The notes beneath the pieces were generated by a model. The model searched no databases and had not been told where the DNA came from. It saw only the letters and a program-made list of their open reading frames with translations. The translations under genes and the position numbers were made by a program. Source: Meandrina meandrites (lineage: Eukaryota > Cnidaria > Anthozoa > Scleractinia > Meandrinidae). From it: 64,000 nt of DNA. The stretch is from positions 10,077,107 to 10,141,106 of the forward strand of contig OY855915.1 in NCBI GenBank assembly GCA_963693305.1. The letters are read 5' to 3'. This document shows positions 53,865 through 64,000 of this stretch, in pieces (within the stretch, counting starts at the first letter, position 1; every line of letters begins with the position of its first letter).

Positions 53865-54945
53865 ATGGCCGCCGCCCTAGCCCCAGATGAAATACTTCGT
53901 TCAACGTCTGGAAGAGCAAATTTCCAACGCGTTACACGACTGTTAATAGGTGGAGGCACTGTACTGTTGAGAGAGATTTTTGATCAGCTTTGTCCACCAA
54001 GTCATCTTTTAACAATGCTAAAAAACCCAGCCACAGAGAAGAAACTCAAAGCAGCAAAGCTCACCAAGCCACAGTGGGACTGTGTTTACCCTTCCCCTGG
54101 GGTGTACGGTAAGTCAGCAGAATTTGATGTGTCTCTGCTGTTCAAGCTGCTTCGGACAATATGCAGTCTCTCCCCTCCGGTCACGGGCTGGGATGCTCTT
54201 CCACCAAGTACAGATTACAGTTTAACTGCAGATTTAGCGAGAATTAAATATTACCGCAACTCAGTATACGGCCATGTGAACCAAAACATGGAGATAACAG
54301 ACGACGAGTTTCCATTGCTTTGGCAAGAAATCAGCGAAGCCATCGTAAGAGTTGCTGGACAAATCAGCCTCACAAAGAAAACGGAATGGCAGGGAGCCAT
54401 TGATAACTTTTTAAAGGATCCCCTCACAGCAGAAGACGAAAGAAATGTAGAGGAACTGATGAGCTGGTATAGAAAGGAAATGGAAGTTAAGAAATCTGTG
54501 GATGAACTAAAAAGTACCACTCAAAAAGGGGTAAAACGTTTGGAAAAACTAGAGGTAAAAGGTCGAAGGTTAGTGATGGCAGTCCGAGAAGAATCCCAAA
54601 AAATGAAAGCTCATCTGGGGGAACAACTAGACGCCACAACTGAAGAATTCCGGGAAGGAATGGGACGTTTGGAGACAAGTTTAAAAGAAAAAGGGCAAAA
54701 CGTAGAGATGGCAGTTCGAGAAGAATCCCAAAAAATGAAAGATCATCTGGGAGAGCAACTAAACGCCACAACTGAAGTAATCCGAGACGGAATGGGACGT
54801 TTGGAGTCAAGGTTAAACGGTGTCCAGGGAGGACTACAAGCCGCAGTTAGAGAGGAAACACAACACATCAAAGACAAGCTCGAAGAGGTGCATCAATCCA
54901 TAGCAAATCTCAACTCCCAAGCTGAAAGCTCTCTTTCACCTAGAG
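53865..54945 (+). CDS. Exon 1 of copy 2: HEPN domain and coiled coil
   Basis: Differs from copy 1 by about ten residues (for example APDEILR for DPDEVLR, REIFDQL for RESFDQL). The three 44-residue coiled-coil repeats are intact. Donor CTAGAG|GTAAGT. Confidence 0.85.
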
Positions 54946-57900
54946 GTAAGTTAATAAGGCTTTTTTCAAGTCCTTTGCTCCAAACCAGACAGAACTGATT
55001 ATCAAAAGTGATTACTTAAAGCACTAGCCACCTCGTAACCGTTCTTTAGTATGCAAAAATTATATCAAGTAAGCTGCTTTTCGAAAGTGGTCAAAGAAAC
55101 CATGTAATTCTTGTTTTGTTTAGTTCTCCGAGCGCGTTACCAGAGAGCAAGCGAGTGTATACCCCAGGTGGGAGGGCCATTATCAGAGTAAGGTGTCTTT
55201 TCCAACAACAACAACAACGCGGCCCTTCTACGGCCAGAGTTCGAACCGGGATCTTTCAATCAATTACTAACCAATAGGACGCTACATCTCTCACAGTCCC
55301 TCGATTATTTTCCTTTCAATTTCGTACTAGTATATAAGAAGTACCTTTTTAAGCTCCCAGACCCAGCTGCATTGCAAAGTCGTTGGAACACTAACAAAGC
55401 TCTTTTTATTCAATCTGCTGAACTCTCCACCCTTTTCGAAAACAAAGTTGACTGAATAGAAAAACAAACAAACAAACAAACCACCAACAGCATTGCTTCC
55501 AAGGAGTGGGGGGAGCTGGGAGGAGGTGACGACAAAGATAGTTATACTTTAAAATAATCACGATATTTCCCAACAGCTCGTGTTCGACTGTGGATTGATT
55601 GTGAAACTATCTCAGGACCTGTTCAACACGGAAGATCTTCAGAGATAGTAATTACCTCACAGGAACACGAAGCAGGGGTTCAGGGGGCAACAAGAATACC
55701 CATCACATCACGTAAGCAAAAGGCAGAGATGACAAGAGGTTTTCCCACAGCACAAGAAGTTTTGAACCTGGCTGCGTCAAAATACTTGCAGACAATTGAC
55801 CCATCTAAACCAGAGGATTTAAATGGCTTTGTGTATTATTTGGAGAAGGTACGAAAAGTCCTGATAGTGGACACTCAGTCAGGGAGTTTGATAATCACAG
55901 TGGAATGCAGCTCACTGGAGATACTTGAAGGACTGTGGCAAGACTATTGCAATGGCTACTTTACAGAAATGGCACAAAAATACCTCGTGACAGAGGAAAT
56001 TCTGAAGGAGCTTGGCCTCACTGAAGTGAAACTCACAACAACCATTCTGACAGAGGAGTACAGGGCTTGTCGAAATTGTTTATTACAGTATTCAGGTGAG
56101 TTCCAAGGTTTGTTCTATTTACATATCAAGGCTGTTACTCAGACTCAAAAGCTCAAATCCAACTTAATTTCTAATTCGGCAAACAGCTAATGATCCCGAA
56201 AGTTTCGGTGTCACTCGTTAGTTTCTTCCAGAAGGCGTCCCCATCACCGAATCTCGCCAGCTATCTTTCTTCTGCCTATCTGTGGTCTTGACATGAGCGA
56301 CAATCATTTCACCTCCTATTGTCTTTAAAATTTTTGGCTCTTTACATCGAAAGTTTATAACATGCAAACATTTCTTATTGTTAGTTTATTTGCCGCAAAC
56401 TATCGGCTCAAGTCTTTTGAATGCCTTTCGTGATTTTAAAAACTTGTTAGGAGACCGTGACCACTACGTAACACTGACGGATTTTGGAGTCGAAAATTTA
56501 ATTTTGCTGGTTATCATACCTCGTTTTATAAAACGCCCTCGGGTTTATCAAGCCTGCTTCATTGCTGCGCTGGCCGTTTACATATTATAGCGGAGCACCA
56601 TGGGAAAGGAGCCTATCGATGCGAGAAATATTTGGTTATTACGTCAGCGTACGCTCGTCCGTACACACTATTGAACTCAAGAACCAGAGATTTTTTGCGC
56701 GGCGACGGCAGGCGGAAGGTTTTTTCACTTCCGACCAAAGTTTCCCGCCGAAATATTCAGCCGTCTCGACTCGGCGCCGACGTTACTTTGCCTATTTTGA
56801 CGTTGCCTGTAAAACGCGAGTTTCACCCTGTGTTTTTTTAATATTATTTATCAAGTTCGTAACGAGGTATGTGGGATCATCGCTAATCCCAAAATTCCAT
56901 TGATTTTTGATCCCTGATCCCACTAAAATGTCATGATTCCGTGAGGAAAAAAGTGAACCCACAAAATAAAGGATTACCTCCCCAAACCCCCTGTGATCAC
57001 TATGATAACGGTTTAACAACTGAATAATTATTTTAAGAAAATACCTTAGTCGAAAGCTTCCATTAGTCAGAGTTACTAAAAACTTTAATTACCACCGGAT
57101 TAAACATGTCGAATCAGGGTTCCAAGTAAGAAGCTGTCAGCGCCGAATACATGTCAGTAGGCTAAATTAAAAAGCAATAAACAGCCCAAACTCAGGTCAG
57201 CTATTAATGTCCATGCAATTTCGCCGCCTATTTTTTCGACAATAGAAAAAAATTCAAATGCCATCAAGGGCAGAGTTTCCTCATGGACGTCGCATGTATA
57301 CAGCTATTTCGAGAAAGGTTGTCAAAAAAACAAACATCAAAAAGCACGCGACAAGACCGAAAGGTGGTCTGGGTATTCACTGGAATTTTGCATATTGGCC
57401 TGTAGTAAATTTACAAGTTTGCGCTTTTGCATGTGGAAAATTTGTTTTTCCTCTCAGGGGCCTATATCTGTACTTTTCCTGTCGCATGCCTTTGAGTGAG
57501 GAAAATTCTTCTAAACTTCAGAGGGGCTAAACGTACCTTGTTTCTACATATCTGAAAAGAAAGAATTGCGCTTATTTAGTTGTTAAATCTCATTAGTATT
57601 CAACACGTGCAGTAGCTCAATACGTCTACCCATACTGCCTTTCGGGATTGGCTTGTGCAGTTTTGTGCTTTTTTCCGACAACGTTTCTCGAAATAGCCGT
57701 ATTCAGATTTCGGCAAGCTTTTGATTGACGGCAAGGCAAAAAGGCACAGCATTGCCTTTCAGCGGACTAGTAAATCAACATGATATAAACGCACATATAG
57801 TATTACGTAAATGCCAGCAATGTCATACAGTCGTTTCGATTTGCGTCACAGTAAAATTCCAAGGTCCCTAAGTATGAAATCTCGTATTGCAACAGTCAGA

Positions 57901-59450
57901 TCTCCTGAACCCAACCTCGAGGCGAGGTGGCTGAAAAAAAAACATACAGAAAAATCCCGCAAGCAAGACAAAACAAAAACAACGAGTAAAAACACTCAGC
58001 AAATCTGCATGCACACCCAAACTTAATATCAGATTTGTCACCCAGCCGCCCTATTTTTCTACCAATTTTTAATCACTACATTTATCATTGAGCGTGTGAA
58101 ATCCCATACCGCTTCGTCGTGACTTCTGTTACCAGACATTGCCAGAAAGGAAATTCTCTAAAGTACTGAGCGTGATTAAACAAAACAAGAAGTTGCCAAC
58201 AACTTAAGACCGCGCTATTAGAAATTAACTCTATTTTGAACCCAGCTTTGAGACTTGCCTAAATCTATTTATTATTACCATTTCCTCATGTCCAATAAGC
58301 ATCTCTTAATCATTTTTTTTTATCTTTTAATTCTGTAGCAGGCTTGAGCGAAGCGAGTCCGTGCACTCTGGAAGGACTGGATCAAACTCTTCAGGCTGGT
58401 GTAGAAGCAGAGTTGATATTATGCCCCAAAGAAATAAGTAGCACGCCTGATCGCGAAAATCAGATTGAAGTTGTCATAGAACCCACGAAAGACGTCACAG
58501 ATATTAATGTTAGCGCGAAAGAAAATGGTGAATTCAAAGTGAATTTTACACCAAAAGTACCTGGCGCCTATAGCATTGAAGTGAAGATCAATGGCAACAA
58601 ACTTCCGACCTGTCCTTTTACTATGCAGGTGAAAGAACGTGAGCTTGTTGTAGTCGGCGAGTTGGACTTAAAGTTATTTCAGGGAGATGAGCTTCAAGCG
58701 CCATTTGGAATCGCTGTAAATAGGAAAGGAAACATTGCCATAACAGATTACAATGGACACTGCGTGTATATATTTGATGAAAAAGGCAACTGTTTAAGAA
58801 AAATTGGCAGCCAAGGAGAAAATGCCGGACAATTTAAGAACCCAAAGGGCATTATATATTTAAATGCTAACGAGATTCTGATAGCAGATACATGGAACAA
58901 TAGACTACGACACGTAGATGTCCAGACAGGAACCTTAATGAAAGGCTTTGCAGCAAAAGGAGAGCTTTCTGTCCCGGTTGATGTTTGCTTGGATGAACAA
59001 CACCGTATTGTTGTAACCGAGTACGTCAATCATAAGATACAGGTGATGACACGGGAAGGGGAAACTATTTTCACGTTTGGAGACAGCGGCCCACAGAAAC
59101 TCAACAGTCCTACAAGATGCATTCCTTACAAAAACATGTTTATCGTATCTGATGCAGGCAATAACTGCATTAAAGTTTATGATGAGTCGGGAACTTTCTT
59201 ATACATGTTTGGAACACAAGGGAATCAAGACGGACAATTAAACAGTCCGTGGGGTATGCTTGACAGGTTCAATTATCTCCTGGTATGTGATGGTGGCAAT
59301 AACCGAGTTCAGCAATTTACGTTAGACGGTCGCTTCACAGGCAAAACTATCACTCATTTACCAGGTCCTACAGGAATAGCAACAGCACTAGATGGACGTA
59401 TTCTCGTCACTAGCAAAGACGCTAACAAAGTATACATATTAAGTAGATGA
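53865..59450 (+). CDS. HEPN-coiled coil-TRADD-N-filamin-NHL protein, copy 2 (three exons)
   Basis: Predicted CDS joins 53865-54945, 55577-56095 and 58342-59450 (902 residues), the same structure and phases as the gene at 22210-27777. The HEPN motif RNSVYGH is kept. Exon 2 is identical in protein to copy 1. Most amino-acid changes are in exon 3, for example A/G and S/P in INGNKLPTCP, TWNNRLRHVD in a propeller blade, and PGPTGIATA. One A is missing just before the stop compared with copy 1, so the end reads ILSR-TGA instead of ILK-TAG, a harmless-looking C-terminal change. The start is the ATG at 53865 by the same argument as for copy 1. AATAAA at 59741. The function is inferred to be the same, with possible divergence in the ligand-binding propeller. 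Confidence 0.85.
55161..55296 (-). mobile_element. tRNA-derived SINE remnant in intron 1, copy 2
   Basis: Counterpart of 23506-23644. The internal CAA run is shorter by one unit. Confidence 0.6.
55577..56095 (+). CDS. Exon 2 of copy 2: TRADD-N-like domain
   Basis: 519 bases, same splice sites as copy 1 and no nucleotide difference that I noticed, more conserved than the other exons. This could mean strong constraint or recent gene conversion. Confidence 0.75.
56096..58341 (+). other. Intron 2 of copy 2, no gene inside
   Basis: Near-identical to 24444-26671. Differs mainly around 58020-58080, where copy 1 has a T-rich stretch and copy 2 a different short sequence. Confidence 0.6.
58342..59450 (+). 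CDS. Exon 3 of copy 2: filamin repeat and NHL propeller
   Basis: Complete filamin repeat and NHL repeats. The C-terminus is changed by a one-base deletion (…YILSR then TGA). It shares the four-residue deletion in blade two with copy 1, so both derive from one ancestor after separation from the TRIM module. Confidence 0.9.
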
Positions 59451-59740
59451 TTCACCCGCCAGTATGTGTAGTTTGTACGATACCCATTTATTGACATAAC
59501 ACTATCTTTGACATGAAAGGTACCAATAGCTGATGCATCTCGTTGTATCTTCATTCAAATATCTTGATTTTCATCTATATTTATACAGAGTCTCTTGTAG
59601 ATTTTCTATCGCGGGATCAACTTTTTTCATCATTCAGTCTAGTAGAAACTTTCCTGAGTCGTAAGTTTCTTCTTTTCGCCAAAAAAAATGCTTATATTTT
59701 GAGATTTAAAATTGCGCATTTCTTGTTGTTATGCATTCGC

Positions 59741-59746
59741 AATAAA
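59741..59746 (+). terminator. Candidate polyadenylation signal, copy 2 gene
   Basis: AATAAA 291 bp after the stop, same position as in copy 1. Confidence 0.45.
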
Positions 59747-59776
59747 GCAGTTATTTAAAGAAAAAACAAAACCAAT

Positions 59777-60033
59777 AGGTCCTTTGCAGAACACTGTCAC
59801 GCGACCTTGTCAATCATAAAAATAGGTGATAGTACAACATGCTTGCAAAAAATGGAAGGAGCTTGATGAAATTAGCACGGTTCTCAATTGTGAGACTGAT
59901 GATGCTTAAGTGTGAGATTTCATGGTGGTTTGAAAGTTATAAAAATTTAAAAAGTTTGCATGGAAAAACTGGTCTTTCCATTTTTAGCAAACATAATTGA
60001 CAAGGTCACGTGGTCATGTTCTGCGAAGGGCCT
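59777..60033. mobile_element. MITE, copy 2 counterpart
   Basis: Counterpart of 28111-28368 with the same terminal inverted repeats. Confidence 0.7.
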
Positions 60034-60774
60034 ATAAAGCCTATAAAATCATTCTTTGGGCATATCGTAGCTTCAAAGTTATTTGATAGTTTTTATAAGT
60101 AATTCTGTCAAATGCCTGACCCTCCCATGTAATTTTTCGTGTAAACAGTCAGTGAGTTAAATTCAAAATTGCATATATTGCCAATGCTGCTAGTTTTTTT
60201 TTTTATATTATACCATTTTATTCGATGTTAGTGTTACTTTTTAATTATTTTTTCCAACGTAATTTATTTGTGCATATTGTGTTTTTGTTAGCCTTTTGCA
60301 AAACAATTGATTTTTTGTCAATTAGTGAAAACGATTTTACAAAATTTAAACAATTTACTGATGAAGTTATGCCAGTAATACTTGCAGATGAATTATTGAT
60401 TACCGTAATGACTCAATTTAGCGCCCGGGGCGCTTATTTACCTTTGGCACCTCAAGGGAGGGCGCTTATGTATTCGGGACAGGGCGCTTATTTATTTTTT
60501 TTGATAAACAACTCAATGTTCAAGATAGAACTTAAACAAATATTAAAATTACTAACAATAACAGAAACTGTTACTGTAACAGTAACAAATTGTTGAAAGT
60601 TCAGTTACCTTTAAAAGAATTGTTAATTTTAACAGTAAATGTTAACAGGTACGGTACGGTGAATGTTCATGAGTTTATCTTAAACCAATAGAACATTGGT
60701 TGCAGACATGCAACCAGGCATTTACTAATTCAGCTTATAACTAACTTACAAAGAATAAGTGCTACGAAGCTTAA

Positions 60775-62238
60775 GGTATCAGGTGCCCTTTCAGACCGCT
60801 TCTCGAAAAGTCGCGAAATTCGCGCGCCTAATCCTAATTAATTCTCTCAAACTGCGTTCCTTTATTACTTAATAAATGTATATTTCTGATTTGGAGTCTA
60901 GTTTTGTGAATTTTATGTCTGATTCCAGTTTTTTGACATTTTCTAACAAATGACCCATGATCATATCACGAGTTCGAACTCCCCGAGAATTTGATGGAAT
61001 TTAAACTTATTTACATTTTTGTGAACCGCAGATGTTGTTCTTTAAAAGGGTGTCTGCGATTGGCGATTGGTTTCCTTGTTTTCGAAATATTTTATTTCAA
61101 AGTTTGGTTATCGGTTTTCGGGAGGTTATCCGTGAGAAAATGTGAATATCTCCGAAACAAAGCCGAAAAATAAAATTCCCAGACACCTTATTTTAGCTAA
61201 GGTGTAAATCTCGCAACACGCGAAATTTGAAGTCAATCGATTAAAACCCGTCTGACTTGGAGCTTTCGAGAATATGCCGTAAATCGCAAATTTTTATTGC
61301 CGAGAAAACTGCGCCTAAAGTTTTTGGGCTCCCTGCAGCTAGGTGTCTGCTTAATTAGGCAAAGCTGTCAGCGAAACCGTCGTCTTTTCATATTTGTTAA
61401 TGTTGTGCAAGTCCACTGGAAGCCACGAAATTCGATACAACACGGGCTCCAGGCGCACTCTAAAAGTTGAAACAACACGTGCTGATAATAACACGGTTGT
61501 TTATCGGTAACTTTCAATGAACCCGAAAGCATCGATGTTTTTTAGTTGATGCTCAGTTTCTCCTTAATTTTATAGAACAATGAGTGTCCCAGGAAAGCAA
61601 AGAACAAAACGCGCCAGGGAAAAATACATGTATGCAAAGACCGCCGCCTCTACGAAAGATGCGGACAATAACAATGCCGTTTCTCCTCGACACTTGCTTC
61701 TTGAAGAAATGAAATTCTTTTATCTCAGTGTTAATTCTTCTTGGAAAGATCGTACATTTTCATGTAATACTTGTTGAACACGCATGATATGAAATCAACA
61801 ACAGCTTTAAAAATGTAATTCATTGAAGATGGTTATTGTTTATTACAAACATATTCACCCTGCGCTTTTCGACGGAACAAAGAGCGAAGGTTCTATTAGT
61901 GCTTTTCGCCTTTCCTGGCACCTATTTACATATACGACCACTTACATTTACATATAACAAAACCTAAAGCGAAGAAAATATCTACCGCAGCGCGTTACTG
62001 TTCGATCGAAAATGATTCGACTCACGCTTTCGATATCGCGTGCCGGTTGATTGATGACATGCATCAATTACCTTGATGACAAACGAATAACAATGCAGTT
62101 CTACATTTTTACGAAAAAAAAAGCAATACAAAACGATAAAAACATTCGTTTTACAATGGATTATGTTGCAGATTCGTATGAAGTTTCATATTATGCGAAA
62201 ATAAAAAATAGCATTTTTTCATGAAAAAAGAGCCTTAG
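60775..62238. other. 1.46-kb segment present only in copy 2
   Basis: Copy 1 reads straight through (cttaagaagttttt, 29081-29094), while copy 2 has 1,464 bp between cttaa and gaagttttt. There are no terminal inverted repeats. TTA lies at both junctions. It contains a 65-residue frame from ATG 61580 (MSVPGKQRTKRAREKYMYAK...) preceded by ttaattttatag, an acceptor-like string, and a 60-residue frame at 60991. I recognise neither. Either an insertion in copy 2 or a deletion in copy 1. Confidence 0.7.
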
Positions 62239-62341
62239 GAAGTTTTTCATCTTCAAATAACGTTATAGGATGAGTAGCCGTTGCGTTAACTTCGCTGCAG
62301 TTTGCCAGCTTAAATGGTCGGTGACCCCAACGTTTTACTTA

Positions 62342-62825
62342 TGCATCAGGCAATTCCAGCAGTGCCCATCCCCCCCCCCCCCCCCGGGCAACCGCGGGGC
62401 ATTTCCTAATATTGCCAGTCCCGAGGGTGGGGCATTTGCGTACCTCACGTCGACCTCCGGGCATTTGACACGTGGTTTCGAAACCGTGGAGTGAGTCGCG
62501 TATTCGTGATGGAGGCGTTTATAGGCCAAGACGCGGACTACGTTGCAGATTAGCTAGTCCATCAAGGACTAGAGAAGCTCATGGATGTTTTTAAAGGTAT
62601 ATTTTCTCAATTTTAGATATTTTTTCATTGCTAGGAAGCAACAACTTGTATTATATTTCTATCACACCTATCAAGAGATTGAAAACAATCAACCCCGGGG
62701 CGGGGCATTTGCCCGGTTCCTTCATCCCCACCCCGGGGAGTTTGCCAATTTTTTTTAAAGAAATGCTAATGCCCGAGGGTTAGCCCCCCCGGGGGGGGGG
62801 GGTACTGCTGGAATTGACTGATGTA
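62342..62825. mobile_element. MITE, copy 2 counterpart of 29189
   Basis: Same inverted ends (tgcatcaggcaattccag / ctggaattgactgatgta), with an extra ~30-bp C/G run near the right end (about 62780-62812). Confidence 0.65.
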
Positions 62826-63295
62826 TTAACAGATCACTTTTGTTAACGATTATCTACATTTTGTGAGAAAATGAAAAAAGATCTATCGATTAAAAGTTTG
62901 ATTTTTTTGTCCCACGCACGTTCGAATTTCGCTTTTTCGCCTTTTCGTTTTGCCGTGCGACGGGTTCAAATTCCTCTTCCAGGGCTAAGTTTTGCAAAAA
63001 GGATGGCAACACTAGAAATTATTTACGCAACGGACGCACTTTTTCAAAAATGACCAAGACTGTTTGCTTCCATTTACTCAACATCGATATTTTAAACTAC
63101 AAACCCCGTAAACCATGCTAAATTACGTGCGCCAATTTTTCAAAATCAGGGAAGTTTTCTAGATGCTTTATCTCTGAAACAAAGTTGATGACCCCCACGT
63201 TTTTTGTATTTCTGTCACAAGTTACTCATTATCCGACCTCAGTAAAAATTTAAAAAAAACTATCGACTTGAAAATTTTCCCGCGAACGTCCTTAA

Positions 63296-63664
63296 TTCTA
63301 GTTTTATGCGCTTTAAGTGCTTTCTGTCAAGTCTGTCATTCGGTGAAAACGAAGAATTACGGAATAAATAAATTCGAAATAACGTTTCTGAAGCAGAGTT
63401 TCTGGAACTAACCTTTATTCTAAATAACTACGGCAGTCTGTGAAGTTTGTAAACTTGCAAACTTTGAGTGCAGGTCTTTGTTTTCGCGATGAATGACTCT
63501 GACACAGTTTGCTAGATTTCATCCTAAAAGTAACTTAAAATCGTTGAATTCATTTTCTTCCGTTAACCGTTTGCCTTTTCCCTTTCCTTTTTCTACGACT
63601 CTAAGACACTTAATCACGAAATATGAAATAGATTCCTATTTCTTTAGAAAACGTTTTCCATAGT
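63296..63664 (+). repeat. Dispersed repeat family A, fourth copy
   Basis: As 4649-4965, including the gttttccatagtta end that the 30-31-kb copies lack. The duplication homology with copy 1 ends inside it, at about 63592. Confidence 0.7.
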
Positions 63665-64000
63665 TACTCGGAGACCCAGGGGCAGTTAGTCTGGGCGAAA
63701 CGAAGTAAACCGGGCAGAAAACGTAGCGGCGAAAGTTTTCAAGAGAAGTGACAAGAGCCCCTGGGAAATGAGTCTCTCCAGACCATTTCTAAACGGCTTT
63801 GCGAATGCTGGCTCCTGATTGACCAAAAAAATCCTTTGCATTATTGTGACCAATCGGCGAACAGTAATTTCAGAGTCACTTTCGTGTGTTTTTCAGATGT
63901 CTGAAAACAACAACCAATGATTGCACATGTTCACATGTTTACGGTAGTTGCAGTTTTATACCGTAACACAAAAAACGTCTCAGCGTCACACAGCCGTGGT
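63665..64000. other. Right edge, no gene recognised
   Basis: 63948-64000 repeats the sequence at 9441-9500. Otherwise nothing is supported. Confidence 0.4.

Larger units (their letters stand above)
49631..63592 (+). repeat. ~14-kb segmental duplication, copy 2
   Basis: Direct copy of 16574-30415. It lacks about 0.6 kb corresponding to 16650-17180 and the left arm of the 17.5-kb inverted repeat, and lacks the MITEs at 20157 and 20558. It has an extra 1.46 kb at 60775-62238. The assembly gap lies about 600 bp upstream. Confidence 0.9.

Overview
The window looks like nuclear DNA of an anthozoan cnidarian, most likely a stony coral. It is AT-rich, with sparse coding exons, GT-AG introns, abundant MITE-like, SINE, LINE and Penelope-like debris, a 200-base assembly gap, and TRIM/NHL, DZIP3-type HEPN, TRADD-like and death-domain modules of the kind expanded in coral immune gene families. 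The taxon is inferred from protein character and was not checked by a search.

Layout. 1-3.1 kb: a complete type I hammerhead ribozyme, four tRNA-like sequences in nested inverted and direct repeats, and a decayed Penelope-like GIY-YIG endonuclease. 3.1-12.1 kb: no convincing gene, but several delimited DNA transposons and dispersed repeats. 12.4-14.4 kb: an intact single-exon TRIM-NHL gene (RING, two B-boxes, coiled coil, half a filamin repeat, NHL propeller). 16.6-30.4 kb: copy 1 of a ~14-kb segment with a three-exon gene encoding a HEPN domain, a 44-residue-repeat coiled coil, a TRADD-N-like domain, a filamin repeat and an NHL propeller. 30.1-31.9 kb: a perfect 883-bp tandem duplication. 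32.9-34.2 kb: a second copy of the TRIM 5' flank ending in a truncated TRIM start. 37.1-40.2 kb: a death-domain exon and a TRADD-N exon with one in-frame stop. 42.1-44.7 kb: a 5'-truncated LINE with an 11-bp target-site duplication. 45.6-47.1 kb: three foldback elements. 48.8-49.4 kb: assembly gap and a broken THAP domain. 49.6-63.6 kb: copy 2 of the ~14-kb segment with a second HEPN-TRADD-N-filamin-NHL gene.

How the genes fit together. The loci share modules: a 3' filamin-NHL block, a TRADD-N exon, and a 5' module that differs (RING/B-box, HEPN plus coiled coil, or death domain). The splice junctions that can be read (HEPN to TRADD-N, TRADD-N to filamin-NHL, and both ends of the death-domain exon) are all phase 1, so these exons could be exchanged without breaking frame. 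I infer a multigene family of modular sensor/adaptor proteins: an RNase-type or death-fold effector, a TRADD-like interaction surface and a beta-propeller recognition domain. No experimental function is known to me.

Because the big duplication and the TRIM-flank duplication are both in the window, several transposon insertions can be delimited by comparing filled and empty sites.
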